From an uncultured Sediminibacterium sp. (lineage in GTDB: Bacteria > Bacteroidota > Bacteroidia > Chitinophagales > Chitinophagaceae), in the NCBI RefSeq assembly GCF_946481145.1, contig NZ_CAMLMJ010000021.1, positions 11,165-75,164 on the forward strand: a stretch of 64,000 bases of DNA. The letters run 5' to 3'. This document shows, piece by piece, positions 51,123 to 59,058 of the stretch (position 1 is the stretch's first letter; each line of letters begins with the position of its first letter). The position numbers and the translations under genes are program-made. Below the pieces are notes generated by a model. The model was not told the DNA's origin and did not search any database. It was given only the letters and a program-made list of their open reading frames with translations.

Positions 51123-51229
51123 GTACCTGTGGACAGACCTCATTGGGGTCGGTGTCGAGCGTAGCAAAGACAGCCTAAATCATGCGCAGCAGATTTAGGC
51201 AGAGGCCAATGGAGTCTGGGAACAGGTAC
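51123..51229. ncRNA. Candidate structured RNA or palindromic repeat
   Basis: Three nested stems: GTACCTGT/ACAGGTAC (51123-51130, 51222-51229), a 13-nt pair with one mismatch (51134-51146, 51206-51218; CAGACCTCATTGG type), and CCTAAATC/GATTTAGG (51174-51181, 51192-51199), leaving a 27-nt unpaired bulge on one side. It is markedly more GC-rich than its surroundings. On the minus strand a small hairpin (GATTG, TAGT, CAATC) with T6 follows, like a terminator. I recognise no Rfam family; a dispersed repeat is an equal possibility. Confidence 0.4.
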
Positions 51230-51499
51230 GGGGCCATTCGGCCCGGGAGTAACATGCAATTTGGAACAACAGACTGATCGATTTTACTTATTGCTTAAGT
51301 TATCGTTACAGACTAATTAAAAGCAAGGATTCCATTTTCAAACTGCGACAAGATGGTTGCTGTAAAAGCATTTTAGAGAAAAGTGCTATTTTTCCCCGGA
51401 CAGCAATGGCTGCAGGCTGCATGCTTTGATTGGTGCTTGGTTTAGGATTTCTGCTAAAGAAATTTCTGACCTCATTTTATGTACTACCTGTTATAAAAA

Positions 51500-51539
51500 G
51501 AACACGGATTTTCATGACCTATCATGAAAATCCGTGTTC
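51500..51539. repeat. 18-bp palindrome, GAACACGGAT family
   Basis: GAACACGGATTTTCATGA, loop CCTA, then its exact complement. It shares its ends, and the sequence following it (ACGAGACACTTGTAGCTCG), with the locus at 2374-2470. Confidence 0.75.
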
Positions 51540-51628
51540 AAATGAACGAGACACTTGTAGCTCGTGTCTTGTAGACCATAGTCCATGGTCCATTGCCTTA
51601 CTATGGTCTATGGACTATGGACCATTAA

Positions 51629-52546
51629 CTAACGCGGCATTGGAATATTACCAGGCGCTGTACCTTCTGCTGGTTTTGGAGCGGATTTCACGATATCTAC
51701 CACTTCAATATCAAAGCCCAGATTAGCAAATGGAGGGATCACAGGTGCTGAACCTTGTATGCCATAAGCCAGCATAGCTGGTATAACCAAACGACCCTTA
51801 CCACCTTTTCCGAAGAAACGTAATCCTTCTTCCCATCCTGGCATCACGGCACCAGTACCCATATCTACAGTGATGGGTTGAGCATTTGGATCCATATTGG
51901 TTTCAAATACTTTTCCTTCGTTTGTTTTACCCAGGAAATATCCTTTGTAACGTACAATCGCAGTATAACCAGAATCGGCTTTCTGTCCTGTTCCTGCATG
52001 CTGAATTTCAACCTGCAGACCTGAATTGGTTGAAGTTACTTTCAAGTTCTTTTTCTTAGCGTATTCTTTTACTGCATTGATTTCTTTTTGTTTCTCAATT
52101 GCAATTTCTTTCTCATAATCCGCTTTCACTTCATCCTGTGTATTAAATACTTTGAGGATTTCGAAGCGGCCATTGATCAGATCGCCTTCTTTAAACATAT
52201 CATTGTATTCCATCACCTGCATTTTCTTCAGTGTATCAATGAACAAGGTAAAGTCTACCTTATCACCAGCACCGCAGAGTGTAATGATCTCAGTGAATGT
52301 ATGTTTACCCAGACGGGCAGTATCTACAGGGAAATATACAGGCAGGTTATCGTAAGACGATTGTAAGATGGTGTCTTTAGATTTCAGTTTGTATTCGATG
52401 TGCATCTTAACAAACTGTCCATGTTTCAGTTTTTCTTTGCTCGTCCCGCTGATCTTGTACGTCATTCCGGAAGGTGCTTTTTCATATTGGTTACAGCTTG
52501 CAAGCAATACGATCGCCAGTAACAGCGAGGTGGTTGTTCTCATCAT
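51629..52546 (-). CDS. FKBP-type peptidyl-prolyl isomerase lipoprotein
   Basis: A 305-residue envelope lipoprotein (MMRTTTSLLLAIVLLASC, Cys 18). The C-terminal FKBP domain (about 190-290) has IVRYKGYFLGKTNEGKVFET, MGTGAVMPGWEEGLRFFGKG, GKGRLVIPAMLAYG and PPFANLGFDIEVVDI, so it should catalyse cis-trans isomerisation of Xaa-Pro bonds in the periplasm or at the membrane. The N-terminal half (20-130) resembles a second, diverged FKBP-like domain (HGQFVKMHIEYKLKSKDTIL). It is 3 bp downstream of the DHH phosphoesterase gene on the same strand, so they are probably co-transcribed. Confidence 0.93.
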   Translation of the reverse strand: MMRTTTSLLLAIVLLASCNQYEKAPSGMTYKISGTSKEKLKHGQFVKMHIEYKLKSKDTILQSSYDNLPVYFPVDTARLGKHTFTEIITLCGAGDKVDFTLFIDTLKKMQVMEYNDMFKEGDLINGRFEILKVFNTQDEVKADYEKEIAIEKQKEINAVKEYAKKKNLKVTSTNSGLQVEIQHAGTGQKADSGYTAIVRYKGYFLGKTNEGKVFETNMDPNAQPITVDMGTGAVMPGWEEGLRFFGKGGKGRLVIPAMLAYGIQGSAPVIPPFANLGFDIEVVDIVKSAPKPAEGTAPGNIPMPR

Positions 52547-52549
52547 TGT

Positions 52550-53560
52550 TTATTGTAGTTGATTTTGATAGGTTTTTATGATTTCTTTGAAACGTTTTAC
52601 TGTTGCCTCAAGGCTTTCACTGCTTCTTCCGCCTGCTGCATTTTTGTGTCCGCCTCCTTCAAAATGCTCACGGGCAAAGGTATTCACGTCAAAATCGCCC
52701 TTACTCCTAAAGCTCCATTTTCTTTCTTCGTCGCGGTCTATCACGATTGCGCCCAGTTTAATACCTTGAATAGTGAGCAGGTAATTTACCAAACCCTCTG
52801 TATCACCGGTTTTAATATCAAACTTTTGCAAATCAGCCTTTGTAATATACATCAGACTTGTATTGTATTCATATAAAACTTCCATTCGGTTGAGCAGTGC
52901 ATGCCCGATAAAGCGCAACCTGTTTTCCAGAAAGCTGTCGTAAATAAAATCGTGTACCCTGGTATGGTTAAGACCAATATCCTTCAGGTGTGCCACCATG
53001 CGATGTACAGAGGCAGTAGTTGCCGGAAAACGGAAAGACCCGGTATCGGTCATCAAGCCCGTATACAGGCATTCAGCCATCGTAACATCCAGTAAATTAC
53101 CATGACCAGAAGCCATGATAAAGTCGTACACCATTTCACAGGTTGAACTCTTACTGGTATCGCTTGTACCATAGGTAAACGCTTCTACCTGTGGTTGCTG
53201 GTGATGATCTATAAGTATTTTGGTACACTTTGCATTTGTTAACACCTGTTCCATGTGTTTCGTACGGTGCAGCACATTAAAATCCAGACAGAAAATAACT
53301 CCTGCATTGTTCACCAGTTCGGTAGCCAAATGTTGTTTGGCTTCATAATCAATAACGGTATCTACTCCTGGCATCCAGTTAAGAAAACCTGCCCAATTGG
53401 TGGGCGAAATAACCTGTACATCGTGTCCCAGTGCTTTAAGAAAATGGTAGAGTCCCAGTGCCGAACCCATGGCATCGCCATCGGGTTTTTGGTGCATGGT
53501 AATCACAGCTTTAAATGGCTGGTTCAGGGATGGGAAAAATAAATCAGTCGACTGCATCAT
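52550..53560 (-). CDS. DHH/DHHA1 phosphoesterase, NrnA-like
   Basis: A 336-residue member of the DHH superfamily, predicted to degrade nano-RNA and/or 3'-phosphoadenosine 5'-phosphate, possibly cyclic-di-nucleotide products. Motifs: TMHQKPDGDAMGSALGLYHF (motif I, His and Asp metal ligands), FCLDFN (motif II), ILIDHHQQP (DHH at 118-120), GLMTDTGSFRF (motif IV), and in the DHHA1 domain GGGHKNAAGG (about 305). There is no CBS or GGDEF part, which favours NrnA over GdpP. Divergent from ndk. Confidence 0.92.
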   Translation of the reverse strand: MMQSTDLFFPSLNQPFKAVITMHQKPDGDAMGSALGLYHFLKALGHDVQVISPTNWAGFLNWMPGVDTVIDYEAKQHLATELVNNAGVIFCLDFNVLHRTKHMEQVLTNAKCTKILIDHHQQPQVEAFTYGTSDTSKSSTCEMVYDFIMASGHGNLLDVTMAECLYTGLMTDTGSFRFPATTASVHRMVAHLKDIGLNHTRVHDFIYDSFLENRLRFIGHALLNRMEVLYEYNTSLMYITKADLQKFDIKTGDTEGLVNYLLTIQGIKLGAIVIDRDEERKWSFRSKGDFDVNTFAREHFEGGGHKNAAGGRSSESLEATVKRFKEIIKTYQNQLQ

Positions 53561-53664
53561 AGCGTGGCGGCAAAATTGGGGTTTCCAGACTGTTTCGGCA
53601 AATCAATTTAGCCCCATTTAACAAAATACCTGTGATTTAGTCCACAAAAAGTCCCGGTTTGACG

Positions 53665-53672
53665 TACTTTTG
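53665..53672 (+). promoter_or_regulatory. -7 box TACTTTTG of ndk
   Basis: TACTTTTG followed by CGGCC, 28 nt before the ndk ATG. No TTG lies at the usual -33 distance. Confidence 0.5.
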
Positions 53673-53699
53673 CGGCCGAAATAGATAAAGCAAGTATAT

Positions 53700-54116
53700 A
53701 TGAGCAACAGAACATTTACCATGATTAAGCCAGATGCCACTTCAAAAGGTTATACCGGTGCCATCCTTGATCAGATCATTAAAGCCGGATTCAGTGTTAA
53801 AGCAATGAAATGGACACGCCTTACCCCAGAGCAGGCCGGTTTATTCTACGATATTCACCGTGAGCGTCCTTTTTTTGGCGAACTGGTAGAATTTATGAGC
53901 AGTGGTCCAATCGTGGCTGCTATCCTTGAGAAGGAAAATGCAGTAGCTGATTTCCGCAAATTGATTGGTGCTACCAACCCGGCCCAAGCTGAAGAAGGTA
54001 CCATCCGTAAGTTATATGCAGCTTCTGTAGGCGAAAATGCAGTGCATGGCAGCGACAGCGATGAAAATGCGGTGATTGAAGGAGATTTTTTCTTTTCTAA
54101 ATTAGAAAGATTCTAA
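53700..54116 (+). CDS. ndk: Nucleoside diphosphate kinase
   Basis: Transfers the terminal phosphate among nucleoside di- and triphosphates through a phospho-histidine. The length of 138 residues is normal. It starts [20 protein letters not shown]; the catalytic His is in [14 protein letters not shown] (H116), and [19 protein letters not shown] is typical. One small insertion ([15 protein letters not shown]) is the normal Kpn-loop region. It has its own promoter box and terminator. Confidence 0.97.
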   Translation: MSNRTFTMIKPDATSKGYTGAILDQIIKAGFSVKAMKWTRLTPEQAGLFYDIHRERPFFGELVEFMSSGPIVAAILEKENAVADFRKLIGATNPAQAEEGTIRKLYAASVGENAVHGSDSDENAVIEGDFFFSKLERF

Positions 54117-54138
54117 TTAAAATCGTAACTTTATAGAG

Positions 54139-54174
54139 TAAAGCCATCCAAAATGCAACTGGGTGGCTTTTTTA
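54139..54174 (+). terminator. Intrinsic terminator of ndk
   Basis: AAGCCATCC (54141-54149) pairs with GGGTGGCTT (54161-54169; one G-U), followed by Ts to 54173. It lies 25 bp after the ndk stop. Confidence 0.88.
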
Positions 54175-54262
54175 TTGACTATCTCGTTTGTAGACATATT
54201 ATAAGGAGTAAAGTCACCGCAGAGAAATGGGTTAACGGAGTTTTCGCAGGGAGTTAAATAGG

Positions 54263-54292
54263 AAAAGCCACCCAGTTAACGGATGGCTTTTC
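54263..54292 (-). terminator. Hairpin at the esterase gene end, inverted copy of the ndk terminator
   Basis: AAAAGCCACCCAG (54263-54275), short loop, GGATGGCTTTTC (54281-54292). The sequence is the reverse complement of the ndk terminator with a shorter loop. The T-run is only four. It lies 27 bp after the esterase stop. Confidence 0.65.
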
Positions 54293-54318
54293 TTGCTTAA
54301 TAATCCAATTTCCTGCCT

Positions 54319-55119
54319 TTAGTTATTATCCTGTCTATTTTTTTGAGAAAACAACCATTTTAATAAACCAGGTTCCGCAAAAGTGGGGTCCCAACTATTG
54401 TGGTTTGCATTGGGGAACAGGGTAAACTGAACGGATTCTTTAGCTTTCTTTAATCCCTCAACCATTTGTTCTGAGAAAGCAGGCAACACCACATCATCCT
54501 TCCCTCCGTGAAATACCCACCATTTGGTTTTTACCAATTGAGGAGCAGTTGCCGGGTGCGCACCCCCACAAATGGGAATGGCGGCACTAAAAAGTCCTGG
54601 CATTCGTCTAACCAGTTCAAAAGTTCCCATTCCGCCCATTGACAGGCCCATCACATAAACCTGATTTAGCTTTACCGGATATCTTTCCAATAAATTCCCT
54701 ACCAGCGATTGTAACATAACCATTGCTTTTGATGGTTCACCTACCGGGACAAAATAGAAGGTCCTTTTACCGGTTTTACTTCCATTCATTACAGCCTGTA
54801 CATTACTCCAGTAACTATTGGCGGCACATTGGGGAAATACTACAATGGCTGGATAATTTTTACGAATACTATCCTGTAAAAACATCTTTGCCCCATGGGT
54901 CAATTGCTTTTCGTTATCGTTGCCACTTTCTCCCCTTCCATGCAGGAAAAGCACCAACGGATATTTCTTAGCCGGATCGTAATTTTCTGGCAGTAACACC
55001 CTAAAAGGCATAGTATCCCCATTCTGGGTAAGCCATTGCTTTTCGAACAGGTTTAAGTCTTGCGCTTTTAGTATTGTTGCCGTTACCAAAAGCAAAAGAG
55101 AAAGACATAGTTTACGCAT
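54319..55119 (-). CDS. Exported alpha/beta-hydrolase (esterase/PHB depolymerase-like)
   Basis: A 266-residue alpha/beta hydrolase with a signal peptide (MRKLCLSLLLLVTATILKA, start 55119; an in-frame Met at 55152 would overlap the previous gene). Family marks are LVLFLHGRGESGNDNEKQL (oxyanion region), the nucleophile elbow VMGLSMGGMGTF, an acid in WVFHGGKDDVVLP and the catalytic His in FPNANHNSWDP. Such proteins act as acyl esterases or small-peptide hydrolases in glycan loci. It lies 10 bp after the GH144-type gene in the SusCD locus. It may remove acyl groups from the glycan, which is inference. Confidence 0.88.
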   Translation of the reverse strand: MRKLCLSLLLLVTATILKAQDLNLFEKQWLTQNGDTMPFRVLLPENYDPAKKYPLVLFLHGRGESGNDNEKQLTHGAKMFLQDSIRKNYPAIVVFPQCAANSYWSNVQAVMNGSKTGKRTFYFVPVGEPSKAMVMLQSLVGNLLERYPVKLNQVYVMGLSMGGMGTFELVRRMPGLFSAAIPICGGAHPATAPQLVKTKWWVFHGGKDDVVLPAFSEQMVEGLKKAKESVQFTLFPNANHNSWDPTFAEPGLLKWLFSQKNRQDNN

Positions 55120-55129
55120 GGTGGATGAT

Positions 55130-56494
55130 TTATTTGATATGCGGACTTTCAAATCCCAGTTTTTTTAATCCTGTTTGAATTTCGGGGCAGCTCATGAAAA
55201 GATTCCACAATAAACCGCTGCGGTAATTTTCCATCATCACTACAATAGGCCCCTGGTCAATTGCGAGATACCTTGGCAGGTACCAGTTTTCTGTATCACT
55301 GAATGCATCATAAAAACCAAATGGCCCCCATAGATTGTTTTTCTTGTTGAGGTACCAGTTTTTCATAGCTGCCATTGATTCTTTAGGTGTATAAGGAAAA
55401 GAAGAAAGCGCTGCTGTAGGCGAAATAACTCCGATATCCCTTTTTTCACCCGGTGCATGACCCGCATACCCTTTTACGGAGTAACTGGAGGTGAGTCCCC
55501 AGCTATCAGGTCCATACCCGATAAATTTCTTAGGATTATCTACGCACCACTGGTAATTGATGCGGGCATGGTTAATATTTTCTTTGCCATAGTCTGCGTA
55601 TTTGTCCTTTAATCCACGTGGGTCAAGACCCAGGTAAGAATAATGCGACCAGAACAAAGGACCAGAAAGGTCTGCATCACCCTGATGGTGCATTTGCAAT
55701 TTGATGTCTTTGTAACCGGAAGGTTGTTGGTTAATTAATCCATTCTGTGCCCAGCCTTCGTGGTATACTTCGGCTGGTACTCCATGTGTTGGCGATGATG
55801 CAGCAAGTACATACATAATGAGGCATTCATTATAACCACGTACCGGAAAATTCATTTTCCATTCATTGTTAGGACTCCAATGCCAATACAATACATTTTT
55901 TCCGTTACGGTACCAGTTGAAATCAACTTCTTTCCATAGCGCATCAATTCTTCCTGCAAGTGCTTTTTCAGCGGCGTTACCATCTTTAAAATATTGACGC
56001 ACGCATAAAAGTCCCTGGATCATAAAAGAACTTTCAACAAGATCACCACCATCATCGTAGCGACTGAAGGGTTGTACTTTTCCGGTTTCGCCATTCCACC
56101 AGTGTGGCCATGCGCCATGAAAGCGATCTGCTTTTTCCAAAAATCCAACAATCTTTTCGAGTCTTTCCCTACCCTGGTTCCTGGTGATGAAATTCCGTTC
56201 AATTCCAACAAGAATGGCCATCACACCAAATCCGCCACCTCCACTTGTTACCACATGCTTATCGTTTTGTGGATAGATATTATCATTGTGGTAACGTTCT
56301 CTGGCAAGACCACTATTCGGTTCTGCCCCATCCCAAAAATATTGGAAGGTGGCACGCTCTACATCGGTAAATATTTTTTCGTCTTCGGCAGATGCAAAAA
56401 CGACTGCATTATTGGTTAGGGCATTTTTTTGTTGTGCCATGGGTTTGCATGAACTTAGTAGTAAACATGCAAAGGTGATACCTATCAAACGCAT
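55130..56494 (-). CDS. GH144-type endo-beta-1,2-glucanase/glucoamylase-family lipoprotein
   Basis: A 454-residue lipoprotein (MRLIGITFACLLLSSC, Cys 16) of the Glycoamylase/GH144 family. Family marks are DVERATFQYFWDGAEPNSGL, SGGGGFGVMAILVGIERNFI, FHGAWPHWWNGETGKVQPFS and the C-terminal WYLPRYLAIDQGPIVVMMEN. The characterised GH144 enzyme from Chitinophaga cleaves beta-1,2-glucan to sophorooligosaccharides, so that is the best guess; the family also contains untested members. Its lipobox places it in the periplasm or on the surface. It lies downstream of susCD and a LamG lipoprotein, separated by a hairpin at 56525-56555. Confidence 0.85.
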   Translation of the reverse strand: MRLIGITFACLLLSSCKPMAQQKNALTNNAVVFASAEDEKIFTDVERATFQYFWDGAEPNSGLARERYHNDNIYPQNDKHVVTSGGGGFGVMAILVGIERNFITRNQGRERLEKIVGFLEKADRFHGAWPHWWNGETGKVQPFSRYDDGGDLVESSFMIQGLLCVRQYFKDGNAAEKALAGRIDALWKEVDFNWYRNGKNVLYWHWSPNNEWKMNFPVRGYNECLIMYVLAASSPTHGVPAEVYHEGWAQNGLINQQPSGYKDIKLQMHHQGDADLSGPLFWSHYSYLGLDPRGLKDKYADYGKENINHARINYQWCVDNPKKFIGYGPDSWGLTSSYSVKGYAGHAPGEKRDIGVISPTAALSSFPYTPKESMAAMKNWYLNKKNNLWGPFGFYDAFSDTENWYLPRYLAIDQGPIVVMMENYRSGLLWNLFMSCPEIQTGLKKLGFESPHIK

Positions 56495-56524
56495 AGATTG
56501 TTTTTTTGGGCGACCATAAAATAT

Positions 56525-56555
56525 GGGCAGACCAGTATTTAGTACTGGTCTGCCC
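56525..56555 (-). terminator. 13-bp hairpin between the LamG and GH144 genes
   Basis: GGGCAGACCAGTA (56525-56537) and TACTGGTCTGCCC (56543-56555) pair perfectly. The T-run on the minus strand is poor (ATATTTTA), so this could be partial termination or RNA processing giving susCD more transcript than the downstream genes. Confidence 0.65.
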
Positions 56556-56571
56556 GCTATTAATGAATAGA

Positions 56572-57462
56572 TTATTTATTCGCTTTACCTAAGTTAAACA
56601 GCGATTTAATCTGCGCATCAGGCAGGGCACGGTTATAAATGCGGATCTCATCAACCTGACCTGTCATAGGTGCAAAACTTACGTCTGTGCTTACAGATTT
56701 ACCCGGAATACCATTGTAGTTTGAGCCGATGATTACTTCACTGGGTTCATAAGAATTGAAGAGGTTATTACCTACACCCCTGTTAGGGAATCCACCAACT
56801 TTAACACCGTCGGCCCAGATATCAAATACACCGGTATTTGTTTCATAGGTTAACAGGATATGTGTCCATTTATCCATACCAATGGTAGGAGATAAATTGT
56901 TGTTGAGGTTATCCTGCGTTCCGCCACCAACAGTACTGAAAGTAGGTTGTATACGGAAGGTGGTGGTATTAGATGCCGGGAATGATTGTGTGTTCAACGC
57001 AAAGTTGATATTACCATTAAAAACACCTGGACGGGCCAATTGAAACAGCATCGTTCTTTTAGTACCATTGTTCAGGATTTTAACCCAGGCACTGATGGTA
57101 AAGCTTTTGAATGATGCTGTTTTAAAAGCCTGGAACTGTGTAGGGAAATACAGGTATCCTGCAGTAAGGCTAAGTGCTTTACCACGAACACCACCAGCCA
57201 CAAAAGCATCATTAGCAGTTGAGCCTGGTGCTGTTCCGCTTTTCAGTTCATTTTTGGTGTCGTCGAAACTCCAGTAAGCAATAAGGTTATCTGGGAAAAC
57301 GTCATCAGAACTTTTATATCCGTCGATGGTTCCTTCGTAGGTTGCTGTGCTTACCGACGGTAGATTATTAGGGTTACCATCTTTCTTACAGGATACTGCT
57401 GCTACTGCAATTGATGCGATGAGCAGGGTCCTGGTTATTTTATGTGATGTTGACAATAACAT
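56572..57462 (-). CDS. LamG-domain lipoprotein (putative surface glycan-binding protein)
   Basis: A 296-residue lipoprotein (TRTLLIASIAVAAVSCKKDG, Cys 25). After a short linker, a LamG/concanavalin-A-like domain spans about 55-290: DNLIAYWSFDDTKNELKSGT, FKSFTISAWVKILNNGTKRT, WTHILLTYETNTGVFDIWAD and GQVDEIRIYNRALPDAQIKS. It lies 27 bp after susD, the position of surface glycan-binding proteins in Sus-like loci, so it probably binds the locus substrate. No catalytic residues are recognised. Confidence 0.88.
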   Translation of the reverse strand: MLLSTSHKITRTLLIASIAVAAVSCKKDGNPNNLPSVSTATYEGTIDGYKSSDDVFPDNLIAYWSFDDTKNELKSGTAPGSTANDAFVAGGVRGKALSLTAGYLYFPTQFQAFKTASFKSFTISAWVKILNNGTKRTMLFQLARPGVFNGNINFALNTQSFPASNTTTFRIQPTFSTVGGGTQDNLNNNLSPTIGMDKWTHILLTYETNTGVFDIWADGVKVGGFPNRGVGNNLFNSYEPSEVIIGSNYNGIPGKSVSTDVSFAPMTGQVDEIRIYNRALPDAQIKSLFNLGKANK

Positions 57463-57489
57463 GATGTAATTTTTTTAAAGATTCAGGAA

Positions 57490-59037
57490 TCAATAGCCAG
57501 GGTTCTGTGTAAGCACTCCTGCACTTAAATCGATCTGTGTTTGTGGAATAGGTAATAAAACATCTCTTGCATTGCTGAAAGCTGTTTTACCGTGCGCATT
57601 CAATACAGTTTGCGCTACTCCCCAACGTACCAGGTCGAAGAAACGATCGTGTTCCATCGCCAATTCTACACGGCGCTCTTTTCTAATTGCATCACGCAAT
57701 GTTGCCTGATCTGTTGCTGTTACGTCTGGCAGAATGGCGTTATTACCCGCGCGAGCCCTTGCGCGTACCGAATTCAATGCATTTCTTGCCGCTGTAATAT
57801 TCGCAGTACCTCCAACTTCATTCGCTGCTTCTGCATACATAAGAACAACGTCGGCATAACGTAGTATACGCACATTCATCCAGTAACCAAATCTGTTTCC
57901 GATAGAAGCACGCAAAGCAGGGTTAGTATATACTTTGTTATTGTAGCGGGGATTAGGTAAACCAGTTGGGAGGTTCTCTCCATAAAGGGTTTGATAAGTA
58001 GTAGTATTTGTACTGGTGTACATGATGGTTCTGTTCTTCCTTGGATCATTTGCTTCATAAGCGGCTTCAAGATCAGTTGTTGGTGTGTTCCAACCCCATC
58101 CGAGATCCCAGATACCAGCACCTCTTACACCCTGTATTTGTGCGTATTGTACACCATTGTTACTTGGAATGGCAGCCGTTGCTGTAGCCTGTACTTCAAA
58201 TACTGATTCTTTGCTGTTCTCCCCTTCTTCGCGGAAAATTCGGTCATAAGATGTAGAAAGATCGTATTGACCTGATGACATAACAGCATTAGCCGCGCCC
58301 ATGGCTTCGTTCCATTTTTGCTGAGTCAGATAAACTTTAGCCAGTAAACCATTTGCTGCGCCTCTTGTTGCGCGTCCAACAAATTTTGAATCCCATGATG
58401 GAGGGAGATTTGAGGCTGCAAATACCAGATCCGATTCAATGAACGCATATACCTGTGCTGCTGTACTTTGGGGTACATTGTTTTGTTGGGCTGGATTATC
58501 AAACAGTTTATCTATCAATGGAACCCTTCCGAAAAAGCGCACCAGGTTGAAATATGCATAAGCCCTTAAAAATCTTGCTTCTGCAATTGTTTGCTGTTTG
58601 ATCTGATCAGTGGCCGTAATGGTAGTGTTGGTATTTACTTCATTAATGGCGCTATTACACCTGGTAATCATGGTATAATAACCTAACCATAGGGTATTAC
58701 AAAAGCCATTACTTGGCAAAACAGGGAAATTATCCATAGTGATGGCATTAGAACCACCATCGGCTGGTGTACTTCCTTTATCAGCATCATCGCTGCGAAT
58801 ACTTGCAGCGGTAATAAATGCCTGGCTATGCACATTAAAGTTCCTCAGTTCATTGTAAGCGCCGAAAATAAACTGATCGTAAGGACCAGAGCCACCTGGA
58901 TATGGGTAGTTGTCTGCATCATAAGCGCCCTGACGTTCCGTATCGAGGAGTTTTTTACATCCGGTCCCCATTAACAACATACTCATGGTTACAGGAACCA
59001 GGTAAGTCATTCGGAATATTTGTTTAAACGATTTCAT
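57490..59037 (-). CDS. SusD/RagB-family nutrient-binding lipoprotein
   Basis: A 515-residue outer-membrane lipoprotein that caps the SusC barrel and captures glycan. The lipobox is TMSMLLMGTGCKKLLDTE (Cys 27). SusD marks: TIAEARFLRAYAYFNLVRFF (TPR-like helices), GLLAKVYLTQQKWNEAMGAA, RYADVVLMYAEAANEVGG and IRKERRVELAMEHDRFFDLV, then PIPQTQIDLSAGVLTQNPGY at the end. It lies 21 bp downstream of susC. The specific ligand cannot be deduced, but the linked GH144-type gene suggests a beta-glucan. Confidence 0.96.
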   Translation of the reverse strand: MKSFKQIFRMTYLVPVTMSMLLMGTGCKKLLDTERQGAYDADNYPYPGGSGPYDQFIFGAYNELRNFNVHSQAFITAASIRSDDADKGSTPADGGSNAITMDNFPVLPSNGFCNTLWLGYYTMITRCNSAINEVNTNTTITATDQIKQQTIAEARFLRAYAYFNLVRFFGRVPLIDKLFDNPAQQNNVPQSTAAQVYAFIESDLVFAASNLPPSWDSKFVGRATRGAANGLLAKVYLTQQKWNEAMGAANAVMSSGQYDLSTSYDRIFREEGENSKESVFEVQATATAAIPSNNGVQYAQIQGVRGAGIWDLGWGWNTPTTDLEAAYEANDPRKNRTIMYTSTNTTTYQTLYGENLPTGLPNPRYNNKVYTNPALRASIGNRFGYWMNVRILRYADVVLMYAEAANEVGGTANITAARNALNSVRARARAGNNAILPDVTATDQATLRDAIRKERRVELAMEHDRFFDLVRWGVAQTVLNAHGKTAFSNARDVLLPIPQTQIDLSAGVLTQNPGY

Positions 59038-59058
59038 ATAACTAGTTTATAAAGTCTT

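Larger units (their letters stand above)
50962..51628. repeat. Large repeat-rich intergenic region
   Basis: 667 bp without a protein gene. It holds AGCTGCAAGCTACAGGC words (50961-50986); an inverted pair CCATTGTTGTCCGGGGAAAA (50987-51006) and TTTTCCCCGGACAGCAATGG (51390-51409); GAGCTATGAGC words (51013-51053); a foldable GC-rich element (51123-51229); GATTGGTGCTTGGTTTAGG (51428-51446); an 18-bp palindrome (51500-51539); and CCATAGTCCATGG-type arms (51574-51593, 51602-51624). Confidence 0.75.

Noticed and set aside
51123..51229. SRP RNA, 6S RNA or tmRNA
   Set aside because: The conserved SRP loop, the 6S central-bubble sequence and the tmRNA tRNA-like ends are not recognisable. I kept it as an unclassified candidate.
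51430..51726. Plus-strand 98-residue reading frame
   Set aside because: It crosses palindromes and the antisense 3' end of the FKBP gene; its sequence is translated repeats.
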